The translations under genes were made by a program, and so were the position numbers. DNA of 64,000 nucleotides from Ardenticatenaceae bacterium (GTDB lineage: Bacteria; Chloroflexota; Anaerolineae; Promineifilales; Promineifilaceae), in the NCBI GenBank assembly GCA_020634435.1, contig JACKBS010000017.1:1-64000 (forward strand), in the 5' to 3' direction. Position 1 is the first letter of the stretch; each line of letters opens with the position of its first letter. Below, one piece after another: positions 15,458 through 23,977 of the stretch. The notes beneath the pieces are model-generated. The model was not told where the DNA came from and searched no databases. It worked only from the letters and a program-made list of their open reading frames with translations.

Positions 15458-18400
15458 TTATTTCAGGTGCTGGATATTGTGAAGATGATTAAGCTGACGA
15501 TGGCTGGGGATGGCGTTGAGAAACGTTTCGCGAATGGCCAGGTCGGTGATGGTGGCGGCGCGTTGATCGAGCCAGGTTTTGCCCTGCCGCAGCCATTTTT
15601 CGGCCTGAGCGGCATCCTCTTCCGCAAAAAGCGCGTGGCAGGTGAGGTAGATGCGAACCGGATCATTGGCCCCGCTCAGGCTGCCCGTTTGCAGGTAGGT
15701 GACAAGGGGCGCAACGGCCGTTTTCGCCGTATCAATTTTGTTTTGCCGCCTCAGCGCCCGAACTTGCCCCGCAATCGCTTCCATCTGTCGTGATGTGTCG
15801 CCTAATTTCTCCCAGCCTGCGATGGCCTGTTCATAGGCGGTTTGCGCCGCGTCCCACTGGCCCAGCCCGCACAAATTGTGGCCTAAAAAGGTGTGGGCAA
15901 AGGCAATTTCGCGGGGAGCGCTTTCCGCCAAAGCCAGTTGCCGCGCTTCTTCGCAGAGGGAACGGCCGTCTTCCCACCGCTCCTGCATAGCCGCCAGCAG
16001 CCCCATGTAGGCCAGCACATTGCTTTGTGCCTGTTTGGTGTTTAGCTGGCGCAGCAGGTCTAGCGACTGTTGATAAAAGGGAGCGCACTTCTCAAATTGC
16101 CCCAAACGCAGCCACAAATCGCCCATGTTGCTGAGGACGCTGGCTAAATCGTAAAGACGGCCGTTTTCTTCCGAGAGCTGGCGTTGGCGGCTCAAATAGG
16201 CCAAGGCTTGCTCATACCGGCCTTCATACGTGGCAATGTGCCCCAAAAAACCGACAATGCTCACTTCCAGCACGCGATCCCCGATGTTTTGGGCGATTTC
16301 AATGATTGGTTCTGCATAGGCGCGGGCTGCGGCGAGCTCCTGCTGCTCTTTTTTCAGGATGGCCAGAAAGTAGTGGGTGCGGCTCAGGCTGCGGATGTCC
16401 CTGGCTTGCTGGTGCAATTCGGCCGAGTGCAAGGCCATCTGTTCGGCCGTGGCCAGATTGGCTTGTCGCCATGCATTGGCCGCCTGGGAGCGGGCAATCA
16501 TCCCGGCCAGATTGGTTTGGCCTAGCCGTTGGGCGATCTGGTACGCTTCCGCGAATTCTTGCTCGGCGTCGGCATAGCGGCCCGTGCGCCAAAAATATTG
16601 GCCCAATCGAAAACGGCCTTTTGCCACCAACAGTTCATCGCCAACTTTTAGCGCAAGCTCAAGGCAGGTTTGTGCCGCCGTTTGCATCTCGTCCAGCTGG
16701 GTCAGTTCATAAAGCAGCGTGGCGTGTTCGGCCGCAAGGGCAGCCTGAAGATGGGGCCAATCGCCCAACCGATGACGGGCGGCTTGCAGCAGAGTGTCCC
16801 CCTCACGAAACAATCCGGCGTAGTTCCAGTACACGCCCAGCGCGGGAATGGCGGGGAGCAGGTCGGTGGGCAGCGGCCGTTCCACCGCCCATTGCCACGC
16901 TTTGAGCAAATTTTCTGCCTCCGCCTGGGTTTGGTGCAGGGCGATTTGCGGTTCCGGGCCAAAAAATAGGGCTGTGCGCTGGGCCATGCGGCTCAGGTAA
17001 TGCCGCGCGTGCCGATCTTGCAGCTGGTCTGGATCGATAGCTTGCTCGGCCAGCTTGCTGTGGGCAAAGGTGCGCAGCAGCTCGTGCAGGTGGTAAAAAT
17101 CGCCGCCGTGGTGCTGCACCAGCGATTTGTCGATGAGGGCAAACAGGCTGGCGGGCTGGCTGTTGGTCACGGCGCGTACCCCATCGAGCTGGAAGCTGCC
17201 CTGAAACACAGAAAGTTGGGCCAGCGTGTTCCGTTCGTCCGGGGTGAGCATGTGCCAGGAGTAGTTGAAGACGGCTTGCAGGCTGCGGTGGCGCTCCGGC
17301 ACGTCTTGCGGGGCGCGGGCCAGGTGCAGTAGGTTATTTTGCAAATCGGCAGCGATGGCTTCCAGCGACAGCCAGCGGGTCCAGTCGGCCATGAGCTCGA
17401 TGCCCAGCGGCAGGCCGTTGACAAAGCGGCACAGGGACACGATTTGGGGCAGATTGTCGGGCGTAAGCAGATTGCGCCCGGTGGCCCGCTCAGTTCGTTC
17501 GGCAAAAAGTTGCAGGCTGTCGGTGGCTACGGCCGTTTCCCACGCTTCCTCTTGCGGCACGATCAACCCCTCTAGCCGAAAAATGCGCTCCGCCTGCACC
17601 TTGAGCGGTTCGCGCGAGGTGGCCAGGATGGCCAACCTGGGGGCGGTCGCCAAAAGGTTGAGCAATAGACCGGCGGCCGTGAGCAGCGGCTCAAAGTTGT
17701 CCAAAATGAGCAGCGTGTGGCGCTGGCGCAGATAGTTGGCTAGCTGCTGTTTGGGCGGTTCGCCGGGGGAAAAGTTCAGCCCCAGGGCCGCAGCGATGGC
17801 GCTGGCCACGCTGTCCTCCGCGTCGGTGGTGGGGGCGTTTTCTACATTGGCCAGGGGCACAAACCAGGTGCCGTCGGAAAAGTGGGGCAGCAGCTGCTCG
17901 GCGGCTGTCAGGGCCAGCCGGGTTTTGCCCACGCCGCCTTCGCCCAGGATGGTGATGAGTCGGGAACGGCCGTCTTTCACCAGACCGGTCAACTCTGCCA
18001 ATGCCTCCCGACGGCCGATGAAGGGGGTGAATTGGGTAGGGAGATTGTGAAGGGGTGTGCTGCCTGCGGCAGCTTGGGTGACAAGGTGACCGGGTGACAA
18101 GGTGACTGGGTGAAACTTTGTCACCTTGTCATCGAGCAGCTCTTGGTAGAGTGATTGCGTTTCATTGGATGGTTGAACACCAAGCTCCTCATCCAATAGG
18201 CGGCGGCAGGTTTCGTATTGGGTGAGAGCGGCGCTGCGTTGGCCGTCGGCGGCCAGGAGCCGCATGAGCTGGCGGTGGGTTTCTTCGTGCCACGGTTCGA
18301 TGGTGAGCAGTTGGCGGGCGGCCTGGATGCCGGGGGATGCTTGTTGGGTGTGTACGGCCGTTTCTACCAGTTGATAGAGATGGGTTACGGCCGTTTGCCG

Positions 18401-18865
18401 CAGTCGCTCTCGCACACCCACAAGCCATGTTTCAAACTCCGGCGCGTTGGGGAGATCAAAGCCAGTTAAGAAGTCGCCCTGATACAGATCAAAGGGAGAT
18501 TGGAGATTGGAGACTGGAGATTGGAGACTGGAGATTTGACCCATCTCCAATCTCCTTCCAAACTCAGCCGCGTCCAGCCAAAAATCTGCCAGACTGACGT
18601 CTAGACGTGTGGTGTGCAAGACGGTTGCGGGCAGGATTTTGCGCAGCTTGCTGAGGGTGAGGCGCAGGTTGGCGCGGGCGCTTTCTTCAGGCAGGTCGCC
18701 CCAGAGCAGCCCGGCAAGTGACGTGCGGGTATGGGCGCGTTGGGTGACGGCCAGGTAGACCAGCAGGGCTTGTCCCTTGAGGGAAATGAGATCAGCGGTT
18801 AACGGCCGTTCCCCAAATTGCAGAATCGGGCTGCCCAAAACGGAAATTCGCAGGGTTTCTACCAA
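15458..18865 (-). CDS. SARP/AfsR-type transcriptional regulator: BTAD, NB-ARC ATPase and TPR repeats
   Basis: About 1135 residues. The N-terminus is an OmpR-like DNA-binding domain plus BTAD (ISVLGSPILQFGERPL; LAGLLWGDLPEESARANLRL; PWHEETHRQLMRLLAADGQR). Then an NB-ARC STAND ATPase: P-loop GEGGVGKTRLALT, Walker B TLLILDNFE, LAILATSREPLKV and GLPLGIELMADW. Then about ten TPR-like repeats to the C-terminus. It is expected to be an ATP-controlled DNA-binding switch whose TPRs sense a ligand or partner. The start is TTG 18863-18865 with GGAGAGG upstream; an alternative TTG lies 10 codons up inside an inverted repeat. Two linkers are encoded by simple tandem repeats (see separate entries). It is divergent from the flavin monooxygenase group at 19101-21019, a plausible target. 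Confidence 0.9.
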   Translation of the reverse strand: MVETLRISVLGSPILQFGERPLTADLISLKGQALLVYLAVTQRAHTRTSLAGLLWGDLPEESARANLRLTLSKLRKILPATVLHTTRLDVSLADFWLDAAEFGRRLEMGQISSLQSPVSNLQSPFDLYQGDFLTGFDLPNAPEFETWLVGVRERLRQTAVTHLYQLVETAVHTQQASPGIQAARQLLTIEPWHEETHRQLMRLLAADGQRSAALTQYETCRRLLDEELGVQPSNETQSLYQELLDDKVTKFHPVTLSPGHLVTQAAAGSTPLHNLPTQFTPFIGRREALAELTGLVKDGRSRLITILGEGGVGKTRLALTAAEQLLPHFSDGTWFVPLANVENAPTTDAEDSVASAIAAALGLNFSPGEPPKQQLANYLRQRHTLLILDNFEPLLTAAGLLLNLLATAPRLAILATSREPLKVQAERIFRLEGLIVPQEEAWETAVATDSLQLFAERTERATGRNLLTPDNLPQIVSLCRFVNGLPLGIELMADWTRWLSLEAIAADLQNNLLHLARAPQDVPERHRSLQAVFNYSWHMLTPDERNTLAQLSVFQGSFQLDGVRAVTNSQPASLFALIDKSLVQHHGGDFYHLHELLRTFAHSKLAEQAIDPDQLQDRHARHYLSRMAQRTALFFGPEPQIALHQTQAEAENLLKAWQWAVERPLPTDLLPAIPALGVYWNYAGLFREGDTLLQAARHRLGDWPHLQAALAAEHATLLYELTQLDEMQTAAQTCLELALKVGDELLVAKGRFRLGQYFWRTGRYADAEQEFAEAYQIAQRLGQTNLAGMIARSQAANAWRQANLATAEQMALHSAELHQQARDIRSLSRTHYFLAILKKEQQELAAARAYAEPIIEIAQNIGDRVLEVSIVGFLGHIATYEGRYEQALAYLSRQRQLSEENGRLYDLASVLSNMGDLWLRLGQFEKCAPFYQQSLDLLRQLNTKQAQSNVLAYMGLLAAMQERWEDGRSLCEEARQLALAESAPREIAFAHTFLGHNLCGLGQWDAAQTAYEQAIAGWEKLGDTSRQMEAIAGQVRALRRQNKIDTAKTAVAPLVTYLQTGSLSGANDPVRIYLTCHALFAEEDAAQAEKWLRQGKTWLDQRAATITDLAIRETFLNAIPSHRQLNHLHNIQHLK
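18074..18127. repeat. Intragenic GGTGACAA tandem repeat in the SARP linker
   Basis: GTGACAAGGTGACCGGGTGA-type units follow each other inside the coding sequence. They encode the linker VTKFHPVTLSPGHLVTQ between BTAD and NB-ARC, with reading frame kept. Confidence 0.7.
18491..18540. repeat. Intragenic GGAGATT/GGAGACT tandem repeat in the SARP BTAD region
   Basis: Seven-base units (GGAGATT, GGAGACT) are repeated about six times, encoding ISSLQSPVSNLQSPF. An inverted copy of the unit (ATCTCCAATCTCC) follows at 18541-18556. Confidence 0.7.
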
Positions 18866-18882
18866 AGTGCCTCTCCGATTTT

Positions 18883-18986
18883 GCAAAAGCGGCAAAAATG
18901 AGGCTTTGCCAGGTCCGTCGGTGCCGCTTTTGCTTAATCAAATCACGATGAATGATTCATCCTTTTATGGCTATCTCGTGATTTGA
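18883..18986. promoter_or_regulatory. Two inverted repeats in the divergent SARP/flavoprotein interval
   Basis: GCAAAAGCGGCA (18883-18894) pairs perfectly with TGCCGCTTTTGC (18922-18933). TCAAATCACGA (18938-18948) pairs perfectly with TCGTGATTTGA (18976-18986). They lie side by side at the SARP 5' end and ahead of the plus-strand unit, so they are candidate operators or RNA hairpins. Confidence 0.5.
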
Positions 18987-19100
18987 TAAACGGTAGAAAT
19001 ACGATCGAAAAATGATGGGCGGTTAAGCTGCAAAGTATAACCAAATTTAATCGGCTGGCGACAAGCTTTTGTCAAAAGCCACCAGCAAGGAGCGTACAGG

Positions 19101-19283
19101 ATGCAAACAAATGTGACTACCTATCATGACTCCGGTATTCAGGCTCATAAATTGAATCAGCTGTCGCAGCCACAGACGCAAAGCCAACTGGCGGAGCAGA
19201 ACCAGATGCGGCTCAATCTGCTGCTGCAATTTCAAAAGCATGGAGTGCCCCACGCCACCCTGCGCCGTTGGTTCAAGCGATGA
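19101..19283 (+). CDS. Small hypothetical protein (60 aa)
   Basis: ATG 19101 is preceded by AAGGAG with 8-nt spacing. The product, MQTNVTTYHDSGIQAHKLNQ and onward, is Gln-rich (SQPQTQSQLAEQNQ) with a helical, basic end (HATLRRWFKR). It has no recognised domain. Its stop overlaps the ATG of the next mini-ORF (ATGA-type overlap), which runs into the flavin monooxygenase gene. That arrangement suggests translational coupling and a real leader gene. It could instead be an uncoding 5' leader. Confidence 0.45.
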   Translation: MQTNVTTYHDSGIQAHKLNQLSQPQTQSQLAEQNQMRLNLLLQFQKHGVPHATLRRWFKR

Positions 19284-19390
19284 TGTGGTTGGCGGATTGG
19301 CAAAGTCGGCTGTGGCAAACGGCCGTTGTGTTGGCGTTCGATCTTTATTTTTGGAGCCGCTATTTGCGCAGGAGAGTGAAAAATGTATGA
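19280..19390 (+). CDS. Putative 36-aa mini-protein coupled to the flavoprotein gene
   Basis: Starts MMWLADWQSRLWQTAVVLAF and ends YLRRRVKNV. It overlaps the previous ORF by 4 bases and the monooxygenase start by 8. The composition is amphipathic/hydrophobic with Trp and Arg, compatible with a short membrane peptide. Supported only by position and overlaps. Confidence 0.3.
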   Translation: MMWLADWQSRLWQTAVVLAFDLYFWSRYLRRRVKNV

Positions 19391-20612
19391 CGCCATTGTG
19401 GTAGGGGCGCGCTGCGCCGGAGCTTCGACGGCGATGTTGTTGGGGCAGCTGGGGTATAAGGTGCTGTTGGTGGATAAAACGGCCGTTGGCACCGACATCC
19501 CGCATGGCCATTTTATTCATCGGTTGGGGCCGCAGCGGTTAGCCAAGTGGGGCGTGCTGGATGATGTGTTCGCCACCGGCTGCCCGCTGGTAACAGACGT
19601 CACCATGAGCCTGGGCGGTGTGCCTCTGCACGGCAAGGATTTGCGGGTGGACGGCATTCCTTTTGGCATTGCCCCTCGTCGCGGTGCCCTGGACAAAGTG
19701 CTGGTAGATCATGCCGTGGCCGCAGGCGTGGAGCTGCATGACCAGTTTCTGGTGGAAGATTTTCTACAAGATGGCGACAGGATTACAGGTATTCGTGGCC
19801 GGGATTTGGTCAGCGGCGAGCGGGTAGAATGGTTGGCGCAGATTGTGATTGGGGCAGACGGCCGTAATTCCAAGTTGGCTCAGGCAGTAAATGCCCCAAC
19901 TTATGAAACCGTGCCGCCGGTTTCCTGCTACTACTTTTCCTACTGGTCTGGCGTGCCGATGGAAGAGTTGCAACTGCACGTTGGTGCCGATTTTGTCATT
20001 TTTGCCTTCCCTACCAATGACAATTTGTTGGCGCTGTTTGTTGCCTGGCCGATTGAACAATTCTCGGCAGTGCGCCGTGACATCGAAACCGCGTTCATGT
20101 CTGTTATTGATCAGGTACCGACGTTAGCGGCGCAGGTGCGAGCGGGCGAACGCGTTGAGAAGTTTTACGGTACGGCCGATTTACCCAACTATTTCCGCAA
20201 GCCGTATGGTCCTGGCTGGGCCTTGGTGGGCGATGCCGGACATCACAAGGATCCGTTCATGGCTCTGGGCATTGCCGATGCGCTGCGCGATGCCGAGTTG
20301 GTGGCGCAGGCGGTGCATGAGGGATTGGTGGGGAAACGGCCGTTTGCTGAAGCGCTGGCCGAGTTTGAACAAAAGCGCAACGAGACTTCCCTGCCGCTGT
20401 ACCAGGAAAATCTGGCACGGGCTACCTTTACGCCGCCTCCGCCAGAGCAGCGCCAGATCCGGCAGGCGCTGGTAGACAATGGCAACCAGGCCGACACCAA
20501 CGCGTTTTACAAGGCAGTTCTGGGTTTGGCACCCCCGGAAACCTTCTTTAATCCAGAGAATATCGGCCGAATTTTGCACCAGGCCGCGCAGCCAGTTGTT
20601 GCCCTACTTTAG
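19383..20612 (+). CDS. FAD-dependent monooxygenase / oxidoreductase (PHBH-fold)
   Basis: 409 residues. The N-terminal Rossmann motif is modified: MYDAIVVGARCAGASTAMLL, where the dinucleotide loop carries a Cys. The FAD ribityl-binding GD motif is GPGWALVGDAGHHKDPFMAL, and VIGADGRNSKLA is the family's middle motif. C-terminal region EFEQKRNETSLPLYQ. Relatives hydroxylate aromatics or reduce prenyl chains; the HHKDP version of the GD motif occurs in uncharacterised members, so the substrate stays open. It is preceded by AGGAGAG and two tiny ORFs, and followed after 23 bases by a four-helix membrane protein. Probably one transcription unit, divergent from the SARP regulator. Confidence 0.87.
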   Translation: MYDAIVVGARCAGASTAMLLGQLGYKVLLVDKTAVGTDIPHGHFIHRLGPQRLAKWGVLDDVFATGCPLVTDVTMSLGGVPLHGKDLRVDGIPFGIAPRRGALDKVLVDHAVAAGVELHDQFLVEDFLQDGDRITGIRGRDLVSGERVEWLAQIVIGADGRNSKLAQAVNAPTYETVPPVSCYYFSYWSGVPMEELQLHVGADFVIFAFPTNDNLLALFVAWPIEQFSAVRRDIETAFMSVIDQVPTLAAQVRAGERVEKFYGTADLPNYFRKPYGPGWALVGDAGHHKDPFMALGIADALRDAELVAQAVHEGLVGKRPFAEALAEFEQKRNETSLPLYQENLARATFTPPPPEQRQIRQALVDNGNQADTNAFYKAVLGLAPPETFFNPENIGRILHQAAQPVVALL

Positions 20613-20635
20613 TGGCGCCGAAAAGGACAAAACTC

Positions 20636-21019
20636 ATGGTAAAAAGCACACAGTCTGTTTTTGTTTGGAGTTTCTATTTGCTGGGGCTGGGGTCGATTTT
20701 GGTACTTATCCCCAATTTTTTGCTAGGTTTATTCAACTTTGAGCCAACTGAAGAAGTTTGGATTCGGGTTGTGGGCATGCTGCTGCTCATTTTGGCGTAT
20801 TACTGTTTTGAAGCCGCCCGGCATCAACTGCATCCTTTTTACCAGTGGAGCGTGCTGGGTCGGGCCTCCGTCATTGTTTTCTTCACTGTGTTTGTCTTGC
20901 TAAAGCTAGCCCCTGTGCAGCTGATTCTGTTTGGTATGGTGGATTTAGCCGGCGCTTTATGGACCGGATTTGCCCTCAGGCAAGAGCAAAACAACAAATT
21001 GCTGTCTGTTTCCCAATGA
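20636..21019 (+). CDS. Four-helix integral membrane protein, unknown function
   Basis: 127 residues from ATG 20636 (AAAAGGAC upstream), with four hydrophobic segments: FVWSFYLLGLGSILVLIPNF, IRVVGMLLLILAYYCFEAAR, ASVIVFFTVFVLLKLA, and QLILFGMVDLAGALWTGFAL. It ends in a polar tail. It follows the flavin monooxygenase by 23 bases and probably shares its transcript. No family recognised with confidence; the pattern resembles small DoxX/DUF-type membrane proteins. Confidence 0.7.
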   Translation: MVKSTQSVFVWSFYLLGLGSILVLIPNFLLGLFNFEPTEEVWIRVVGMLLLILAYYCFEAARHQLHPFYQWSVLGRASVIVFFTVFVLLKLAPVQLILFGMVDLAGALWTGFALRQEQNNKLLSVSQ

Positions 21020-21057
21020 TTTGTTGGTGAGCGATTTTTTCGCACCCTAAACTGAAG

Positions 21058-21096
21058 CCAAAAGAGCCAATCCAGCAAAAGGGTTGGCTCTTTTGG
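21058..21096. terminator. Bidirectional terminator
   Basis: Arms CCAAAAGAGCCAATCC (21058-21073) and GGGTTGGCTCTTTTGG (21081-21096) pair over 16 bp (one G-T), between the convergent membrane protein and S9 peptidase genes. Confidence 0.8.
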
Positions 21097-21121
21097 TATT
21101 ACGAGTACGAGGAGGAAATTT

Positions 21122-23026
21122 TTACTGTAGGTGCTTTTTGAAGAAATCGGTCATGGTGGTGTACACCTTGACGCGATTTTCGTATTTCAGCACGTCGTGG
21201 CCTTCGTCGGGGAACATGAGGTAGTCTACTTCTTTGCCGATTTCTTGCAGATGCTCTACCAGCTCGCGCGATTCCTGCTCGATGACGCGGGGATCGTTTT
21301 TGCCCTGCACCACCAACATCGGCGCAGTCACTTGCTCGATGTAGGTGCGCGGCGAGCGTTCGCGCATGAAATCTTGCTCGGTTTCGGGGTCGCCGACGAG
21401 CATTTTTATGAATGGTTTCCACGTTTCTGGCACGCGACTGGCAAAGGTGAGCAGGTCGTACGGGCCAAACATGTCGATGGCCGCTGACCAAAGCTCGGGG
21501 TGGCGGCTGGCCAGGGTGAGGGTCATGTAGCCGCCGTAAGAACGGCCGACTACGCCCGCGTGGTTCACGTCAATTCGTGCATCTTTGGGCAAAATTTCGG
21601 TCATGGCGTGCACGTGGTCTAATCGATCCGCACCACCCCAATCGCGCACAACGTGTTTCATGTAGTTGAAGCCGTAGCCAGTGCTGCCGCGCACATTGGG
21701 CACAAAGACAGCAAAGCCGTTGAGCGCCAGGTATTGGATGAAGGGCATGGAGAACCAGGCGAAATCTGGGCGTTCTTGCCCCTGTGGGCCGCCGTGGATG
21801 TAGTAAACCAGCGGGCGTGGCCCTTCGTAGCCTAATTCGGCGGCGGGCAAGTAAAGCCGGGCGGAGATGCGTAACCCGTCGTAACTGGTGAACGGGGTGT
21901 CTTCGCCAGGGGAGAGCCATTCGCCGGGGAGGCCCAGGATGCGTTCACGGGTGTGGCGCTGGAGGTTGCCGCGATTGGGGCCGCTGATGGTGTAGAGCTG
22001 GGTGGGAGAAACGGCCGTTGAAAACGACAGCGCATATTCATCTTGGGCTTTGTTGTACTTGATCGATTCCAAAACGCCGCCGGCCAGTTCGCCGGTGCCG
22101 CACAGCAGATGGGTGGCCTGCATCGTCAGGTTTTCTTCGTCTAGCTCTGCTTCGTACACCCAGGAACTGCCGTCGATATTGTAGATGAGCAAGTAGGTTT
22201 GCCCGGTAAGGTGGCGAATCTCTTCCATTTCGCCCACGCCTTCGTGCTGCGTGCCGCTGATGGGAATTTGTTGAAGGTCAGTGGGATTATTGAAGCTCAG
22301 GTAGGCAGGGCCATACGTGTCTTCAAACTCAGAGGTCGTCAGTAAAATGCCGCTGTCATGGCGAATAAAGTGGGCCTGCCCAATGTTGTATTTGCGCGGT
22401 TCACTGCCAGGCGTGCGTTCGGCCATGGGAGTGCCGAGCAGGGTGGTGGGTTTTTCATCGCCCAGATTGTAGCAGAACAAGACGCCATCACCCGCGCCAT
22501 ACCCTTCGGCCAGGATAAATTTGGTTTTCTCATCGTTTATACCTGCGGGTGTGCCACCGAACTGGCTTTCATTGAGCTTGGTCAATTCACCTGTTTCCAG
22601 GTTGGCCAGATATGAGCGCATGAGTGGCTCGGTGCGCGATTCCGCGACAAATACGAGCGTATTGCGTTCCAAATCTGCATCATCGGTACTGACGCGGTGG
22701 TTGGCAAAAGCGTCGGCAAAAATGGGCTCTGGGTAGCCACCTGTCAGCGGAATAGTCATGGGTAGGTAGTTTTCATCGCCATCCTGGTCAATCATGACGA
22801 TGATTTGGTTGAGTTGCGGAAAGACGACGAAGGAGCGACCCGGCATGAGGTGGGGGTTTTGCAGGGCGATGTCGGGAGGGAGCAGCGGTTCGGGCACGCT
22901 GCCGCCACGATCCATGACATAGAGGCTGTTACGGCCGTTTAAATTGCTGATGAAATAGAGCCGGTCGCCGACAAGCTGCGGCACTAAAAAGAGCCGCGCG
23001 GACAAAAAAGATTCAATTCGCTTCAT
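21122..23026 (-). CDS. S9-family peptidase (acylaminoacyl-peptidase/dipeptidyl-peptidase type)
   Basis: 634 residues: a beta-propeller half (about 1-370) followed by an alpha/beta-hydrolase. Catalytic Ser in VVGRSYGGYMTLTLASRHPE, Asp in VVQGKNDPRVIEQESRELVE, His in MFPDEGHDVLKYENRVK. YYIHGGPQGQERPDFAW and NVRGSTGYG are typical of the family. No signal peptide, so a cytoplasmic exopeptidase or oligopeptidase is likely. The start is ATG 23024-23026 (CAGGAGAAAATC upstream). The prolyl oligopeptidase at 12579 is a separate S9 branch. Confidence 0.93.
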   Translation of the reverse strand: MKRIESFLSARLFLVPQLVGDRLYFISNLNGRNSLYVMDRGGSVPEPLLPPDIALQNPHLMPGRSFVVFPQLNQIIVMIDQDGDENYLPMTIPLTGGYPEPIFADAFANHRVSTDDADLERNTLVFVAESRTEPLMRSYLANLETGELTKLNESQFGGTPAGINDEKTKFILAEGYGAGDGVLFCYNLGDEKPTTLLGTPMAERTPGSEPRKYNIGQAHFIRHDSGILLTTSEFEDTYGPAYLSFNNPTDLQQIPISGTQHEGVGEMEEIRHLTGQTYLLIYNIDGSSWVYEAELDEENLTMQATHLLCGTGELAGGVLESIKYNKAQDEYALSFSTAVSPTQLYTISGPNRGNLQRHTRERILGLPGEWLSPGEDTPFTSYDGLRISARLYLPAAELGYEGPRPLVYYIHGGPQGQERPDFAWFSMPFIQYLALNGFAVFVPNVRGSTGYGFNYMKHVVRDWGGADRLDHVHAMTEILPKDARIDVNHAGVVGRSYGGYMTLTLASRHPELWSAAIDMFGPYDLLTFASRVPETWKPFIKMLVGDPETEQDFMRERSPRTYIEQVTAPMLVVQGKNDPRVIEQESRELVEHLQEIGKEVDYLMFPDEGHDVLKYENRVKVYTTMTDFFKKHLQ

Positions 23027-23040
23027 GATTTTCTCCTGAA

Positions 23041-23125
23041 AAAAGAATTAGGGACACAGAGCTACACAGAGAAGAGCAGAGTTTCACAGAGGGGAAAATG
23101 ATGAATCTGCGAAATCTGTTGATTC
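23041..23125. repeat. Dispersed ACACAGAG / TCTGCGAAATCTG repeat
   Basis: The gap after the nucleotidyltransferase gene contains GGGACACAGAGCTACACAGA, then GAATCTGCGAAATCTGTTGATTCTT. The second part matches the repeat at 14697-14716. Confidence 0.45.
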
Positions 23126-23131
23126 TTTTGC

Positions 23132-23977
23132 TTACTTGCGCAGCTGCATGGTAAATAATTTCCGGGTGGGCGCGGTGTCGATGTGGGGCATGTGGGTTTC
23201 CACCAGGGCAATGGTTTCTTCGATGAGGACCTTGAGGTTGTGAACGGCCGTTTGCCCATCCACCTCAAAAATGCCGGGCAGCCGCGTGACAATGTCTGCT
23301 GGGGCCAGCTTCATTTTGGTCACGGTGACGTTGAGGCCTTTGATTTTGCCGGGATGGTACAGTTGATTTAGCCCGCAAAGCACGCCAAAGATGTTTTGCA
23401 CCGCGTTGAGCAATTCTTCCTGCAAAAAGATGACTTCGTTGCGCTCGACGCCCATTTTTTGCAGCACCCACAACGGCCGAAAGCGTAAATATTTTTTCAC
23501 CAGCATGTCGCCCAACTGCGGCGGATAGTTGGCCAATTTGGCCTTCCACCCGTCGGTAATCTCGGTTCCTTTTAGCGGGACGCCGGTGAGAACGCCATCG
23601 AGCATGATTTGTTTGTTGTTTTCTTCCAGGTCTGGCGCTTGCAAAAACTCGTCGATGAGTTCTTCTGTTTCGGCCAGTTTGGCGTGGGCAAAGTCGTGGC
23701 GCACGCCGTCGATGTATTGGAACAGCGCCCAGCCATCTTGAGCATCGCCCCCGTAAAAACCCCCGCCAGAATCCAGCGCCCCCTGCCGGTACGCCTCAAA
23801 TGCTGCTTCGCCGGGCAGCTCATCATAATACATGATGATGTCGATGTCGGAATTGTCGTCGGCAACACCTTTGGCTACGGAGCCAGTCACGAGAATTGCT
23901 TTGATGTGGGGATTTTGCTGAAATTCGGCCGTATTGGCCTTTGCTCGCGCCAACCATGCTTCAGAAATTGAACTCAT
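23132..23977 (-). CDS. Nucleotidyltransferase-fold protein (MNT/aminoglycoside adenylyltransferase-like)
   Basis: 281 residues. The pol-beta-type motif is intact: VTGSVAKGVADDNSDIDIIM, giving GS-x10-DxD, and a third acidic residue is plausible in VRHDFAHAK. The C-terminal half is helical (EELLNAVQNIFGVLCGLNQL). The motif implies NMP transfer to a small molecule or protein. It overlaps the upstream wHTH gene by 4 bases (ATGA), so the two are translationally coupled. The pair resembles regulator-plus-transferase modules, but calling it a toxin-antitoxin or resistance gene would be guesswork. Confidence 0.85.
   Translation of the reverse strand: MSSISEAWLARAKANTAEFQQNPHIKAILVTGSVAKGVADDNSDIDIIMYYDELPGEAAFEAYRQGALDSGGGFYGGDAQDGWALFQYIDGVRHDFAHAKLAETEELIDEFLQAPDLEENNKQIMLDGVLTGVPLKGTEITDGWKAKLANYPPQLGDMLVKKYLRFRPLWVLQKMGVERNEVIFLQEELLNAVQNIFGVLCGLNQLYHPGKIKGLNVTVTKMKLAPADIVTRLPGIFEVDGQTAVHNLKVLIEETIALVETHMPHIDTAPTRKLFTMQLRK

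Noticed and set aside
18491..18556. Possible frameshift or assembly error in the SARP gene caused by simple repeats
   Set aside because: The frame stays open through both repeats and the flanking BTAD and NB-ARC domains continue in the same frame.
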